A stretch of DNA of 14,066 nucleotides from assembly GCA_903839965.1 (NCBI GenBank), contig CAIMEK010000230.1:1-14066 (forward strand), written 5' to 3'. The translations under genes were made by a program, and so were the position numbers. Below the pieces are notes generated by a model. It did no database searches and had not been told where the DNA came from. It saw nothing but the letters and a program-made list of their open reading frames with translations. Positions 1 through 7,007 of this stretch are shown piece by piece (the stretch's first letter is position 1; each line of letters starts with the position of its first letter). Source of the stretch: an uncultured Acetobacteraceae bacterium. GTDB lineage: Bacteria; Pseudomonadota; Alphaproteobacteria; Acetobacterales; Acetobacteraceae.

Positions 1-288
1 GGTGCTGGCATTGCCGGGCACGCCGGTGGCGCCGAATGGGGCGTCGCGCTGGCCGCCGGCATACATGTCGCTGCGGTAGACGTCCGCGCGGTTCTGCATG
101 TCGTAGACCTGGTCGGCCCGCTGGCGGCACGCCGCCATCGCCTTCGGCGATGCGCCCGCCCGGTCCGAGGTGCTGCTGATGCGGCTGGAGCAGTCCGCCA
201 GGCCCAACAGCGCCAGCACGGCCAGCGGGGCAAATGCCAAGCGGGCAAATGTTGGGGCGGGCCGGCGGTGGCGCATCGACGGGGTCAT
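1..288 (-). CDS. Putative lipoprotein, 3' part outside the window (partial)
   Basis: An open frame of 96 codons runs from an ATG at 288 to the left edge, so the C-terminus is missing. The N-terminus has a basic stretch (MRHRRP), a hydrophobic stretch around residues 18-31 (FAPLAVLALLGLAD) and a cysteine at residue 33. This is the layout of a bacterial lipoprotein signal, but the residue before the cysteine is Asp rather than the usual Gly/Ala/Ser, so lipidation is only likely. The mature part is polar, with a run rich in Tyr, Asp and Arg near residues 63-80. AGGAG lies 7 nt upstream (296-300). The start overlaps the stop of the upstream gene as ATGA, so the two are probably translationally coupled. 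I recognise no family; the role is unknown. Confidence 0.65.
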   Translation of the reverse strand, partial: MTPSMRHRRPAPTFARLAFAPLAVLALLGLADCSSRISSTSDRAGASPKAMAACRQRADQVYDMQNRADVYRSDMYAGGQRDAPFGATGVPGNAST

Positions 289-803
289 GCACAGGCTCCT
301 GCGGCAAGCGGGCTGGCCAGGCGAGGCGCCACCAGCGCGCGAAACGGGGTTTCGTCGAACCGCGCCTCATGGTTGAGCGGAGCGACGGCGGCGACCCGCA
401 ACAGTGTCGGGTCCAGCTCGCTGCCGGCGCGCGTCAGCCGGAACAACGGCGCCGTCCAGCGCTCGCGCGCCAGCAGATCCACCAGCGCCAGCAGCCGCAG
501 GCACAGCGACATGCCGTACCTGGTATGCATGCCGGCCGCCACGTCGACCGCCGCGGCCCAGCAGCACGCATCGGCGTCGGCCAGCGCCAGGTCGGTGAGG
601 CCGCCGTCGGCACGGCGGAAGCGGAACAGCCGCGCACTGCCCCACGCCGCGGCGCGGGCCGCCGAATGCGCCGCCTCCCAGGCGGCGGCGATGTCGCGCT
701 GGCGCACCGGCGGCAGCGCCTCCGGCGGCGAGTCGATCAGGTAGGTGACGGTTCCGTTGTCCGTCACCGTCACCCGGATCGGGGCATGTGCGTCGGCATC
801 CAT
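285..803 (-). CDS. Hypothetical protein, 172 aa, first gene of a minus-strand pair
   Basis: A 172-aa cytosolic-looking protein with no signal peptide or membrane segment. It is Ala/Leu/Arg-rich and mostly helical in appearance, with a short beta-like N-terminus (IRVTVTDNGTVTYLID, residues 9-24) followed by amphipathic helices. A Cys-Cys-Trp at 80-82 is the only unusual local feature. I chose the ATG at 803 because it leaves a normal gap to the divergent amidase gene; the frame stays open to 1043, but a longer start would run into the amidase on the other strand. No clear Shine-Dalgarno sequence precedes 803, and a GTG about 36 nt further upstream is an alternative. The stop overlaps the lipoprotein start by 4 nt. 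I do not recognise the family and assign no function. Confidence 0.6.
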   Translation of the reverse strand: MDADAHAPIRVTVTDNGTVTYLIDSPPEALPPVRQRDIAAAWEAAHSAARAAAWGSARLFRFRRADGGLTDLALADADACCWAAAVDVAAGMHTRYGMSLCLRLLALVDLLARERWTAPLFRLTRAGSELDPTLLRVAAVAPLNHEARFDETPFRALVAPRLASPLAAGACA

Positions 804-886
804 TGCACAAGGATGGACCCGCGCGCCGGTTCGCGCCACCCTTTCGGCAGCGCGCCCGTTCAGGCGCAGCAATGCAGGAGGGTTCG
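804..886. promoter_or_regulatory. Divergent intergenic region between the 172-aa gene and the amidase
   Basis: This 83-nt gap separates two divergent genes and must hold the 5' signals of both. The amidase has a strong ribosome binding site, AGGAGG at 876-881, 5 nt before its ATG at 887; this decides that start over the in-frame upstream ATGs at 788 and 872. I see no convincing -35/-10 pair, which is common in DNA of this GC content. Confidence 0.4.
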
Positions 887-2155
887 ATGCCGGAACCGTG
901 CCGCCTGACCGCGACCGAGGCCATGCGTCACCTGCGCGGCGGCACGTTGTCCGCCGTCGAACTGCTGGAATCGTGCCTCGCGCGCATCGCCGCCCGCGAG
1001 CCGGTGGTGCGCGCCTTCGTGACCCTCGACGCCGAGGCGGCACGGGCGGCGCTCGACCGGGCGCCTGGGGGCCCGCTGCACGGGCTGCCGATCGGCGTGA
1101 AGGACGTGCTCGACGTGGCCGGGATGGCGGCGGAATACGGCTCGCCGATCTGGCACCACTACATGCCGCGGGCCGATGCCGCCGCGGTGGCCTGGGCGCG
1201 GGCGGCCGGCGCCGTGGTGCTGGGCAAAACGGTCACCACCGAGTTCGCCACCCGCAAGCCGGGCCCCACCGCCAACCCGCACGACCCGCGGCGCACCCCC
1301 GGCGGCTCGTCCAGCGGCAGCGCCGCCGCGGTGGCGGACTGCTTCCTGCCGCTGGCCTTCGGCACGCAGACCGGGGGCAGCGTTATCCGCCCCGCCGCGT
1401 TCTGTGGCGTGGTCGGCTACAAGCCGACCTTCGGGCTCATCCCGCGGCTGGGCCCGAAGCTGATGTCGGACAGCCTGGACACCATCGGCGTGCTGGCCCG
1501 CTCGGTGGCCGACTGCGCGCTGTTCGCCGGCGCAGTGGCGCGGCGCGACCTTGGCGACCCCGACCACAAGCCCGACCGGCCGCCGCGCGTCGGCCTGTGC
1601 CGCTCGCCGTCCTGGCCGCAGGCGGCGCCGGAGACGCAGGCCCTGCTGGAACGCGCCGGCACCACGCTGGCGGGTGCCGGCGCCTTCGTGACGGCGCGCG
1701 AACTGCCGCCGGCGTTCGACGCGCTCAATGCGGCGCACCCGCTGGTCATGCAGGCCGAATCGGCGATGGAGATGGGCTGGGAACTGCTGGAGCAGCGCGA
1801 CCTGATCAGCGCAGACCTGCGTGAACGGCTGGAGTGGGGCGCCGCCCAGCCGGCCGCCGCGCTGGCGGAGGCACTGGCCACGTTCGCCCACTTGCAGGCG
1901 GCGTTTCCGCAGGCGGTGGAGGGGTTGGACGTGCTGCTCACGCCGTCTGCTCCCGGCGAGGCGCCGCTCGGCCTGGAGAGCACCGGCGACCCGGTTTTCA
2001 ACCATATCTGGACCGCCTTGCACGTGCCTTGCGTGACCGTGCCGGCGGGCACCGGGCCGAACGGCGCGCCGCTCGGCGTGCAGGTGGTGGGCTGCCGCGG
2101 CGAGGACCGCGCCGTGTTGGCCTGGGCGCAATGGATCGCCGCCGCCTTGGCGTGA
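887..2155 (+). CDS. Amidase-signature (AS) family hydrolase
   Basis: A 422-aa soluble amidase of the amidase-signature superfamily, which hydrolyses carboxamide bonds with a Ser-cisSer-Lys triad. All three residues can be placed: Lys72 in GVKDVLDVAG, cis-Ser141 in TPGGSSSGSAA, and nucleophile Ser165 in GTQTGGSVIRPA. The Ser141-Ser165 spacing of 24 matches the family. The motif CGVVGYKPTFG follows at 173-183, as usual. The length is somewhat short for the family (often 450-500 aa) because the region between the core and the C-terminal strand is compact; nothing essential is missing. It ends with a typical PAGTGPNGAPLGVQVVG stretch. The substrate cannot be told: AS members include aryl-amide, urea-derivative and nitrile-pathway amidases. 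It is not obviously GatA, since no gatB or gatC is nearby. A standalone catabolic amidase linked to the dehydratase/M81 operon is plausible but inferred. Confidence 0.92.
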   Translation: MPEPCRLTATEAMRHLRGGTLSAVELLESCLARIAAREPVVRAFVTLDAEAARAALDRAPGGPLHGLPIGVKDVLDVAGMAAEYGSPIWHHYMPRADAAAVAWARAAGAVVLGKTVTTEFATRKPGPTANPHDPRRTPGGSSSGSAAAVADCFLPLAFGTQTGGSVIRPAAFCGVVGYKPTFGLIPRLGPKLMSDSLDTIGVLARSVADCALFAGAVARRDLGDPDHKPDRPPRVGLCRSPSWPQAAPETQALLERAGTTLAGAGAFVTARELPPAFDALNAAHPLVMQAESAMEMGWELLEQRDLISADLRERLEWGAAQPAAALAEALATFAHLQAAFPQAVEGLDVLLTPSAPGEAPLGLESTGDPVFNHIWTALHVPCVTVPAGTGPNGAPLGVQVVGCRGEDRAVLAWAQWIAAALA

Positions 2156-2368
2156 GCACCCGGCGGCCCCGGCGGACCGCCCGTCGATCACAAATCGTTG
2201 AACGACGAGCCTGCATAGTGCATGTGCAACGTGATAGGAAACCGTACGGGGTACGTTTTCGCGCGCTCTCGCGAAGACGGTGGTTCTGTTTGTTCGCCGA
2301 ATCGGTTCCCGCGCGTCGGAGTCGATCCGATCCGTGAAGACCCGAAGCTGCTATCGAGGCATTGTTCG
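2156..2368. other. Intergenic region with two short inverted repeats
   Basis: No gene is supported here. Two perfect short inverted repeats lie close together: CGTAC-GGG-GTACG at 2243-2255 and TTCGCG-CGCTCT-CGCGAA at 2258-2275. Neither is followed by a T-run, so they are not classical terminators; they may be operator half-sites or 5'-leader hairpins of the receiver gene. The frame of the next gene is open back to 2222, but that stretch looks non-coding in composition and has no good ribosome binding site. Confidence 0.3.
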
Positions 2369-2821
2369 ATGTTGGTCAGGCCGGACGATCCCACCGCCCC
2401 CGCGCAAAACGGGTCGGCGGCCCGGGAATCGGGGAGTGCAGGCGCGTTGCAGGGAATGCGGGTGCTGCTGGTCGAGGACAACCCGACCAACCAGGCATTG
2501 GCGCGCTGCATTCTCAACCGCGCGGGCGCACGCATCGACATCGTCTCCGACGGGGCCAAGGCGGTCGAGGCGGCGCGTGCGGCGCCGTACGACGCCATCC
2601 TCATGGACGTGCGGATGCCCGGCATGGACGGGCTGGAGGCGACGCGCGCCATTCGCGCCGGCGAACGGGCGGGCGAGCACTGCCGCATCATCGGCATGAC
2701 CGCGGCGGATGGGCCGGAATTCGAGCGCGAATGCCTGGCTGCCGGCATGGACACCCATCTCGGCAAGCCGTTCGGGCGCGATGGGCTGCTGCAGGCGCTG
2801 GCCGCGCCGCTGCCGGACTGA
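2369..2821 (+). CDS. Stand-alone receiver-domain (REC) protein
   Basis: A 150-aa protein consisting of a ~28-residue low-complexity N-terminal tail and one CheY-like receiver domain (about 30-150). The acidic pair is Glu36/Asp37 (LLVEDN), the phospho-acceptor is Asp80 in ILMDVRMPGMDG, the switch Thr is Thr111 (IIGMTA) and the conserved Lys is Lys133 (LGKPF). All catalytic residues are therefore present. There is no output domain, so it should act through protein contact (CheY/DivK style) or as a phosphorelay intermediate. The sequence resembles C-terminal receivers of hybrid histidine kinases more than DNA-binding regulators. The start at 2369 is chosen for GAGG at 2356-2359, 9 nt upstream; an ATG at 2222 would add 49 implausible residues. 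No kinase gene is adjacent, so the partner is unknown. Confidence 0.88.
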   Translation: MLVRPDDPTAPAQNGSAARESGSAGALQGMRVLLVEDNPTNQALARCILNRAGARIDIVSDGAKAVEAARAAPYDAILMDVRMPGMDGLEATRAIRAGERAGEHCRIIGMTAADGPEFERECLAAGMDTHLGKPFGRDGLLQALAAPLPD

Positions 2822-2833
2822 CGCGCCGGACTG

Positions 2834-2860
2834 TGGTTGTTTTTCCTTAAAAATCAACCA
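2834..2860. promoter_or_regulatory. AT-rich 27-nt palindrome: operator or hairpin before the dehydratase operon
   Basis: Arms TGGTTG (2834-2839) and CAACCA (2855-2860) flank TTTTT, a CCTT loop and AAAAA, with one bulged T at 2854. As RNA this is an 11-bp stem with a 4-nt loop. It begins 13 nt after the stop of the receiver gene and about 160 nt before the dehydratase start, in DNA that is otherwise very GC-rich. No U-tract follows, so an intrinsic terminator is doubtful. A binding site for a regulator of the downstream operon is the main alternative. Confidence 0.4.
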
Positions 2861-3020
2861 GTTTATGGCATAACCCAAAACGACATGGAAAGTGGCGCGG
2901 TGGCCTCGGCGAAGGCGTCGGCGGTGCAATCGCGTATCCGCAGGGACGGTTGCCTGCCCGCCAGGCTGGACCATCGCCGCCGCGCTTCCTAGCATCCGCC
3001 GCGGAACCAGGAGAGCGACG

Positions 3021-4730
3021 ATGGCAAGCGGGCTGCGCAAGGGACTGACCAGCTATGGCGATGCGGGATTCTCGCTGTTCTTCAGGACCGCCTTCATCAA
3101 GGCGATGGGCTACTCGGACGACGCGCTGGACCGGCCGATCATCGGCATCACCAATACGTTCAGCGACTTCAATCCCTGCCACGGCAACGTTCCGGACCTG
3201 ATCGAGGGCATCAAGCGCGGGGTGATGCTGGCCGGCGGGCTGCCGATGGCGTTTCCCACCATCTCCATCCACGAGGGCTTCGCCCACCCGACCAGCATGT
3301 TCCTGCGCAACCTGATGGCGATGGACACGGAGGAAATGATCCGCGCCCAGCCGATGGACGCGGTGGTGCTGGTGGGCGGCTGCGACAAGACGCTGCCGGC
3401 GCAGCTGATGGCGGCGGCGAGCGCGGATATTCCGGCCATCGTGGTGCCGACCGGCCCGATGCTGGTGGGCCATCATCGCGGCCAGGTGCTGGGCGCCTGC
3501 ACGGATTGCCGCCGGCTGTGGGCGCAGTACCGGGCCGGCACCATCGACGCGGCGGAGATCGCCGAGGTCAGCGGTCGGCTGGCGCCGACCAAGGGCACCT
3601 GCATGGTGATGGGCACCGCCAGCACGGTGGCCAGCATGGTGGAGGCGCTCGGCCTGTGCCTGCCCGGCGGGGGCACCTGCCCGGCGGTGCACGCCGAGCG
3701 AGTGCGCATCGCCGAGGCCTCCGGCACCGCCGCGGTGCGGCTGGCGGCCGAGGGCCTGCGGATGCGCGACATCCTGACGCCGGCGGCGCTGCGCAACGCC
3801 TGGACCGTGCTGCAGGCGATCGGGGGGTCGACCAATGCGCTGGTACATTTCACCGCCGTCGCGGGGCGGCTGGGCATTCCGGTGGACCTGGAGGCGTTCG
3901 ACGCGATCGGGCGCGAGGTGCCGGTGCTGGTGGACCTGAAACCCTCCGGCGAACACTACATGGAGCACCTGCACCATGCCGGCGGGATCAGCCGGCTGCT
4001 GCGCGAACTGGCGCCGCTGCTGGACACCACCTGCCGCACGGTGGGCGGCGGCACCATCGCCGACATCATCGCCGGCGCCGAGGAGGTGCCGGGGCAGGAC
4101 GTGATCCGCCCGCGCGATCGGCCGATCATGACCGGCGGGGGACTGGCAGTGCTGCACGGCAACCTCGCGCCGGGCAGCGCGCTGATCAAGCGCTCGGCGG
4201 CGACCCCTGCCCTGCTGCGCCACGAGGGCCGCGCCGTGGTGTTCGAGTCGGTCGGCGACATGGTGGAGCGGATCGACGACGAGCAGGTCGGCATCCGGGC
4301 GGACGATGTCATCGTCATGCGCAATGCCGGGCCGAAGGGCGCGCCCGGCATGCCGGAGGCCGGCTACATCCCGATCCCGCGCTACCTGGCGCGCGCCGGG
4401 GTGAAGGACATGGTGCGGCTTTCCGACGCGCGGATGAGCGGCACAGCGTTCGGCACCATCGTGCTGCACCTGATGCCGGAATCCGCCGTCGGCGGGCCGC
4501 TGGGACTGGTGCGCACCGGCGACCGGATTCGCCTGGACGCGGAAGCGCGCACGCTCGACCTGCTGGTGGAGGAGGCGGAACTGGCCGCGCGGCGGGCCGC
4601 CTGGGTGCCGCCGGCGCGACCGCCGGGCGGGGACCGCGGCTACCTGAAGCTCTATCTGGACGAGGTGCTGCAGGCCGACCAGGGCTGCGATTTCGCCTTC
4701 TGCCTGCCGCCGCGGCAGCAACCGGCGTGA
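3021..4730 (+). CDS. IlvD/Edd family [2Fe-2S] dehydratase
   Basis: A 569-aa dehydratase of the IlvD/Edd family, which removes water from 2,3-dihydroxy or sugar acids to give 2-keto acids using a [2Fe-2S] cluster and Mg2+. The three cluster cysteines can be placed: Cys53 (NPCHGN), Cys121 (VGGCDKT) and Cys194 (KGTCMVMGTAS). Lys123 in the CDKT motif matches the carbamylated, Mg-binding lysine known in pentonate dehydratases. Ser473 in DARMSGTAFG matches the catalytic base. Length is normal. Having all three cysteines on such a pattern suits the sugar-acid (arabonate/xylonate-like) branch at least as well as true IlvD, so I do not call it biosynthetic. The start at 3021 has AGGAGA 6 nt upstream (3009-3014); the frame is open to 2892 but that extension is unlike the family. 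It is followed after 2 nt by the M81 gene, so the two form an operon. The substrate is unknown. Confidence 0.93.
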   Translation: MASGLRKGLTSYGDAGFSLFFRTAFIKAMGYSDDALDRPIIGITNTFSDFNPCHGNVPDLIEGIKRGVMLAGGLPMAFPTISIHEGFAHPTSMFLRNLMAMDTEEMIRAQPMDAVVLVGGCDKTLPAQLMAAASADIPAIVVPTGPMLVGHHRGQVLGACTDCRRLWAQYRAGTIDAAEIAEVSGRLAPTKGTCMVMGTASTVASMVEALGLCLPGGGTCPAVHAERVRIAEASGTAAVRLAAEGLRMRDILTPAALRNAWTVLQAIGGSTNALVHFTAVAGRLGIPVDLEAFDAIGREVPVLVDLKPSGEHYMEHLHHAGGISRLLRELAPLLDTTCRTVGGGTIADIIAGAEEVPGQDVIRPRDRPIMTGGGLAVLHGNLAPGSALIKRSAATPALLRHEGRAVVFESVGDMVERIDDEQVGIRADDVIVMRNAGPKGAPGMPEAGYIPIPRYLARAGVKDMVRLSDARMSGTAFGTIVLHLMPESAVGGPLGLVRTGDRIRLDAEARTLDLLVEEAELAARRAAWVPPARPPGGDRGYLKLYLDEVLQADQGCDFAFCLPPRQQPA

Positions 4731-4732
4731 CC

Positions 4733-6202
4733 ATGGCGATGCGCGTCGCCGTGCTGCACTTCGCGCACGAGACGGTGACCTTCCTGGCCCGCGACACCAC
4801 GGTGGCCGATTTCACCTATCCCGGCTCGCCGGCGCGCGGGGAGGCGCTGCTGCAATCCGGCCCGACCTCCTACATGGGCGGGTTCGTGCAGGTGGCGCGC
4901 GAATACGACGGCGTGGAACTGGTCGGCATCGAATCGCCGCTTTGGCCGAAGACCGGGTCCGGCTCGGGGTGGGTGAGTGCGCAGGCCTTCGAGACGTTCG
5001 TCGGCCGGATGATCGAGGAGTTGCGGGGCGGCGGGCATTTCGCCGGCGTCTACCTGTGCCTGCACGGGGCGATGGCGGCGCGCGGCGTGGCGCGGCCGGA
5101 GGCGGAACTGGCGCGGCGGGTGCGCGCGGTGGTGGGCAAAGAGGTGCCGATCGTCGCCACCTTCGACCCGCACGGCAACGAGGACGCGGAATTCCTGCGC
5201 CACGCCGACATTGCGTTCGCGGGCAAGTATTTTCCGCATTACGACTGCCACCTGCAGGGCCAGCGGGCGGCCCGCATGCTGGTGCGGGCGATGCGCGGCG
5301 ATTACCGGCCGGCGCACGCCACGGTGCGGGTGCCGATTATTTCGCCCACCGTGGTGCAGTGGACCGGCGCCTCGCCGTGGATGGACCTGATTCAGCGCGC
5401 CTTGGTGTGGGAGGCGCGCGCGCCGGATGCTTTCGTCAACGTGTTCTTCGGGTTTCCCTGGGCCGACGTGGCGGATGTCGGCATGACCATCCAGGTGCTG
5501 ACCAATGGCGATGCGAAGCTGGCGCGGGCGATCGCCGACGACGTGGCGGGCTTCGCCTGGCGCCGGCGCGAGGCGTTGCTGCATGGCACGCCGATCCATC
5601 CGATTCCCGAAGCGGTGGCGCTGGCGCGCGCGGCGGTGGCGCGGGGCGAAACCCCGGTGGTGCTGGCCGATTACAGCGATCGGTCGGGGGCGGCGACCTG
5701 GCTGTTGCGCGAGCTTGTCGCCGGCGGTTTTTCGCACACGCTGATTGCCACGATCGCCGATGCCGAGGCCGTGGCGGCACTGCGCGGGGCGCAACCGGGG
5801 GATGCCTTCGACCGCGAGGTCGGCGGGCGGGTGGACCCCTCGGCGGGGGCGCCGGTGCGGATTAGCGGGACGGTGCTGCAGGTGTTCGAGCGGGATGGCG
5901 AACCCAACGTGTGGGTGGCGTTCGGGCAAGGCAATGTGCTGGTGCTGACGCCACATCTCGAACAGGTCATGGAACCGTCCTGGATCGCCGAGGCGGGGCT
6001 GGCGATCGATGCGTTCCGGGTGATCGCGCTGAAGTCGCGGGTGCATTTTCGGCGCGGGTTCGACGACAGCGGGTTTGCGCGGACCATTCTGCTGGTGGAG
6101 CCGACCGAGCCGTTCTTGGGGACGGTGCGGCTGGACGGGCTGCCCTATGAGACGGTCGATCTGTCGACGTTCTATCCCTATGGCGCGCCGGCGTTTCCGT
6201 GA
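4733..6202 (+). CDS. M81 family (MlrC-like) metallohydrolase
   Basis: A 489-aa protein of the M81/DUF1485 family, whose founder MlrC cleaves linearised microcystin; most members act on unknown small peptides or amides. The N-terminal domain (about 1-295) carries the metal site: Asp145 and His147 in TFDPHGNED and His169 in YFPHYDCH, with the 22-residue His-His spacing of the family. HFAHETVTF (9-17) is also typical. The C-terminal MlrC_C domain covers about 305-485. There the family's glycine-rich DNPGGG-type segment is replaced by DYSDRSGAATWLL, a subgroup variant. No signal peptide, so cytoplasmic. The start at 4733 lies 2 nt after the dehydratase stop with no clear Shine-Dalgarno, consistent with coupled translation; ATG 4739 is an alternative. 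The frame is open back to 3506, but only as a shadow of the dehydratase gene. Confidence 0.92.
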   Translation: MAMRVAVLHFAHETVTFLARDTTVADFTYPGSPARGEALLQSGPTSYMGGFVQVAREYDGVELVGIESPLWPKTGSGSGWVSAQAFETFVGRMIEELRGGGHFAGVYLCLHGAMAARGVARPEAELARRVRAVVGKEVPIVATFDPHGNEDAEFLRHADIAFAGKYFPHYDCHLQGQRAARMLVRAMRGDYRPAHATVRVPIISPTVVQWTGASPWMDLIQRALVWEARAPDAFVNVFFGFPWADVADVGMTIQVLTNGDAKLARAIADDVAGFAWRRREALLHGTPIHPIPEAVALARAAVARGETPVVLADYSDRSGAATWLLRELVAGGFSHTLIATIADAEAVAALRGAQPGDAFDREVGGRVDPSAGAPVRISGTVLQVFERDGEPNVWVAFGQGNVLVLTPHLEQVMEPSWIAEAGLAIDAFRVIALKSRVHFRRGFDDSGFARTILLVEPTEPFLGTVRLDGLPYETVDLSTFYPYGAPAFP

Positions 6203-6376
6203 CTGGGGGGCGGCCCCGACCTTCCTGGCATTAAAGCCTGGACAAGCCTTTCGGGCGGATGCAGAAGGCGGCGGCCCCGGACGACGGGGGCCGGACGGCG
6301 CTGGCCAGCGAATGGGGGCGGGACGACAAAGCCACGCCGACGACGATCCGACGACTGACGCATCGATGGTGATGCC
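6203..6376. other. Intergenic region between the M81 gene and tRNA-Lys
   Basis: No gene is supported. It holds the possible hairpin at 6272-6293 and must contain the promoter of the tRNA gene, which I cannot pinpoint. GC is still as high as in the left part of the window. Confidence 0.4.
6272..6293 (+). terminator. Possible terminator hairpin after the dehydratase-M81 operon
   Basis: A perfect 7-bp stem, CGGCCCC (6272-6278) with GGGGCCG (6287-6293), and an 8-nt loop, lying 70 nt after the M81 stop. There is no T-run downstream, so it is at best a weak or Rho-assisted terminator. It could be chance in GC-rich DNA. Confidence 0.25.
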
Positions 6377-6452
6377 GAGCCCGTAGCTCAGGTGGTAGAG
6401 CACGAGACTTTTAATCTTGGGGCCGTGGGTTCGAGTCCCACCGGGCTCACCA
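6377..6452 (+). tRNA. tRNA-Lys (anticodon TTT)
   Basis: A complete 76-nt tRNA with encoded CCA. The acceptor stem is GAGCCCG (6377-6383) paired perfectly with CGGGCTC (6442-6448), then discriminator A6449 and CCA 6450-6452. The D arm is GCTC/GAGC, the anticodon stem is CGAGA/TCTTG with one G-T pair, the anticodon loop is CTTTTAA with TTT at 6410-6412, and the T loop contains GTTCGAGTC. No intron or long variable arm. It sits at the point where GC drops and mobile-element debris begins, and tRNA 3' ends are common integration targets, but no second copy of its 3' end is present in the window. Confidence 0.97.
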
Positions 6453-6542
6453 AAGAAACCAAAGAGTTAGGCCAATCCGCTAGAAGTCCATATCTCGCCT
6501 GTGTCTCGGAGAGCAAGCCCCCGCCGGCGCGAGAGCTGTAGG

Positions 6543-6905
6543 TCAGGCGGCCTTGTTCCTGCCGCCGGCCTTCTGCGTCCGGCGCGACGTCTCGACCTGG
6601 AGGGGCAGAAGCTGCTTGTCGAAGTCGCCGCGGTCCACGGCCTCGGCCAGCGCGTCATGGAAGACCGGAAGGTCGGCCAGGGTCTTGCCAGCCTCAAACG
6701 CCTGCGCCGTCTTGCCGTTGTTGAAGACGGAGGATTGCCCATGGCGGACGTAGGTCATCACCTTGCCGCTGTGGGTGAAGTACCACCTGGCGAAGCCTCG
6801 GGTGCGCGCCTGGCCCTTGGTGTTGGTGAAGCTGGTCGTCGGGAGCGTCTCGCCACGCAGCTCCTTCTCCACCGCGTCTTTCTGAATCTTGATGCCCTCG
6901 ATCAC
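6543..6905 (-). CDS. Small protein of unknown function (possibly DUF6641-like), probably 5'-truncated
   Basis: A 120-aa reading frame with a GTG start at 6905. The middle (ARWYFTHSGKVMTYVRHGQ, about residues 39-57) and the segment ADLPVFHDALAEAVDRGDF (about 76-94) recall DUF6641-type proteins of mobile elements, but this is a recollection of pattern, not a search result. The tail is Lys/Arg-rich (SRRTQKAGGRNK). The same frame stays open for about 25 codons upstream of the GTG and reads plausibly (VPVGEPIVIARRR), then meets a stop exactly at the flank of the IS1595-like remnant. The natural start is therefore probably lost, and no Shine-Dalgarno fits 6905. It may be a decaying gene. Function unknown. 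Confidence 0.5.
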   Translation of the reverse strand: MIEGIKIQKDAVEKELRGETLPTTSFTNTKGQARTRGFARWYFTHSGKVMTYVRHGQSSVFNNGKTAQAFEAGKTLADLPVFHDALAEAVDRGDFDKQLLPLQVETSRRTQKAGGRNKAA

Positions 6906-6971
6906 CCGCCTGCGGGCGATTACGATGGGTTCGCCGACTGGGACCCCGCCGCTCCAGTCGTTTCCGCCTCG

Positions 6972-6980
6972 TCTTCAATG
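6972..6980. repeat. Target-site duplication, left copy, of the IS1595-like remnant
   Basis: TCTTCAATG lies directly outside the left inverted repeat and matches TCTGCAATG (7405-7413) outside the right one at 8 of 9 positions. The duplication may be 8 bp (7 of 8 matching), the size usual for the IS1595 family. Confidence 0.55.
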
Positions 6981-7003
6981 CCCGCTTATCAACCAGTCGA
7001 CCC
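6981..7003 (+). repeat. Left terminal inverted repeat of the IS1595-like remnant
   Basis: Starts CCCGCTTATC and ends GACCC. Compared with the reverse complement of 7382-7404 it differs at only three positions (11, 16 and 18). Confidence 0.7.
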
Positions 7004-7007
7004 GCCC

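Noticed and set aside
745..1824. Plus-strand frame of 359 codons overlapping the amidase
   Set aside because: It is rich in Arg, Gly and Ala with no motif and is out of frame with the amidase: a GC-rich shadow.
860..2191. 443-codon minus-strand frame opposite the amidase
   Set aside because: The plus strand carries an intact catalytic triad and a good ribosome binding site; the antisense frame has no recognisable motif.
2847..4721. Long open frame (624 codons) on the minus strand opposite the dehydratase gene
   Set aside because: It is an antisense shadow of a GC-rich gene. Its composition (His, Arg, Gln, Gly-rich) resembles no protein, while the plus strand encodes a complete, motif-bearing enzyme.
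4652..6403. Long open frame (583 codons) on the minus strand opposite the M81 gene
   Set aside because: Antisense shadow for the same reason; it also runs into the tRNA gene.
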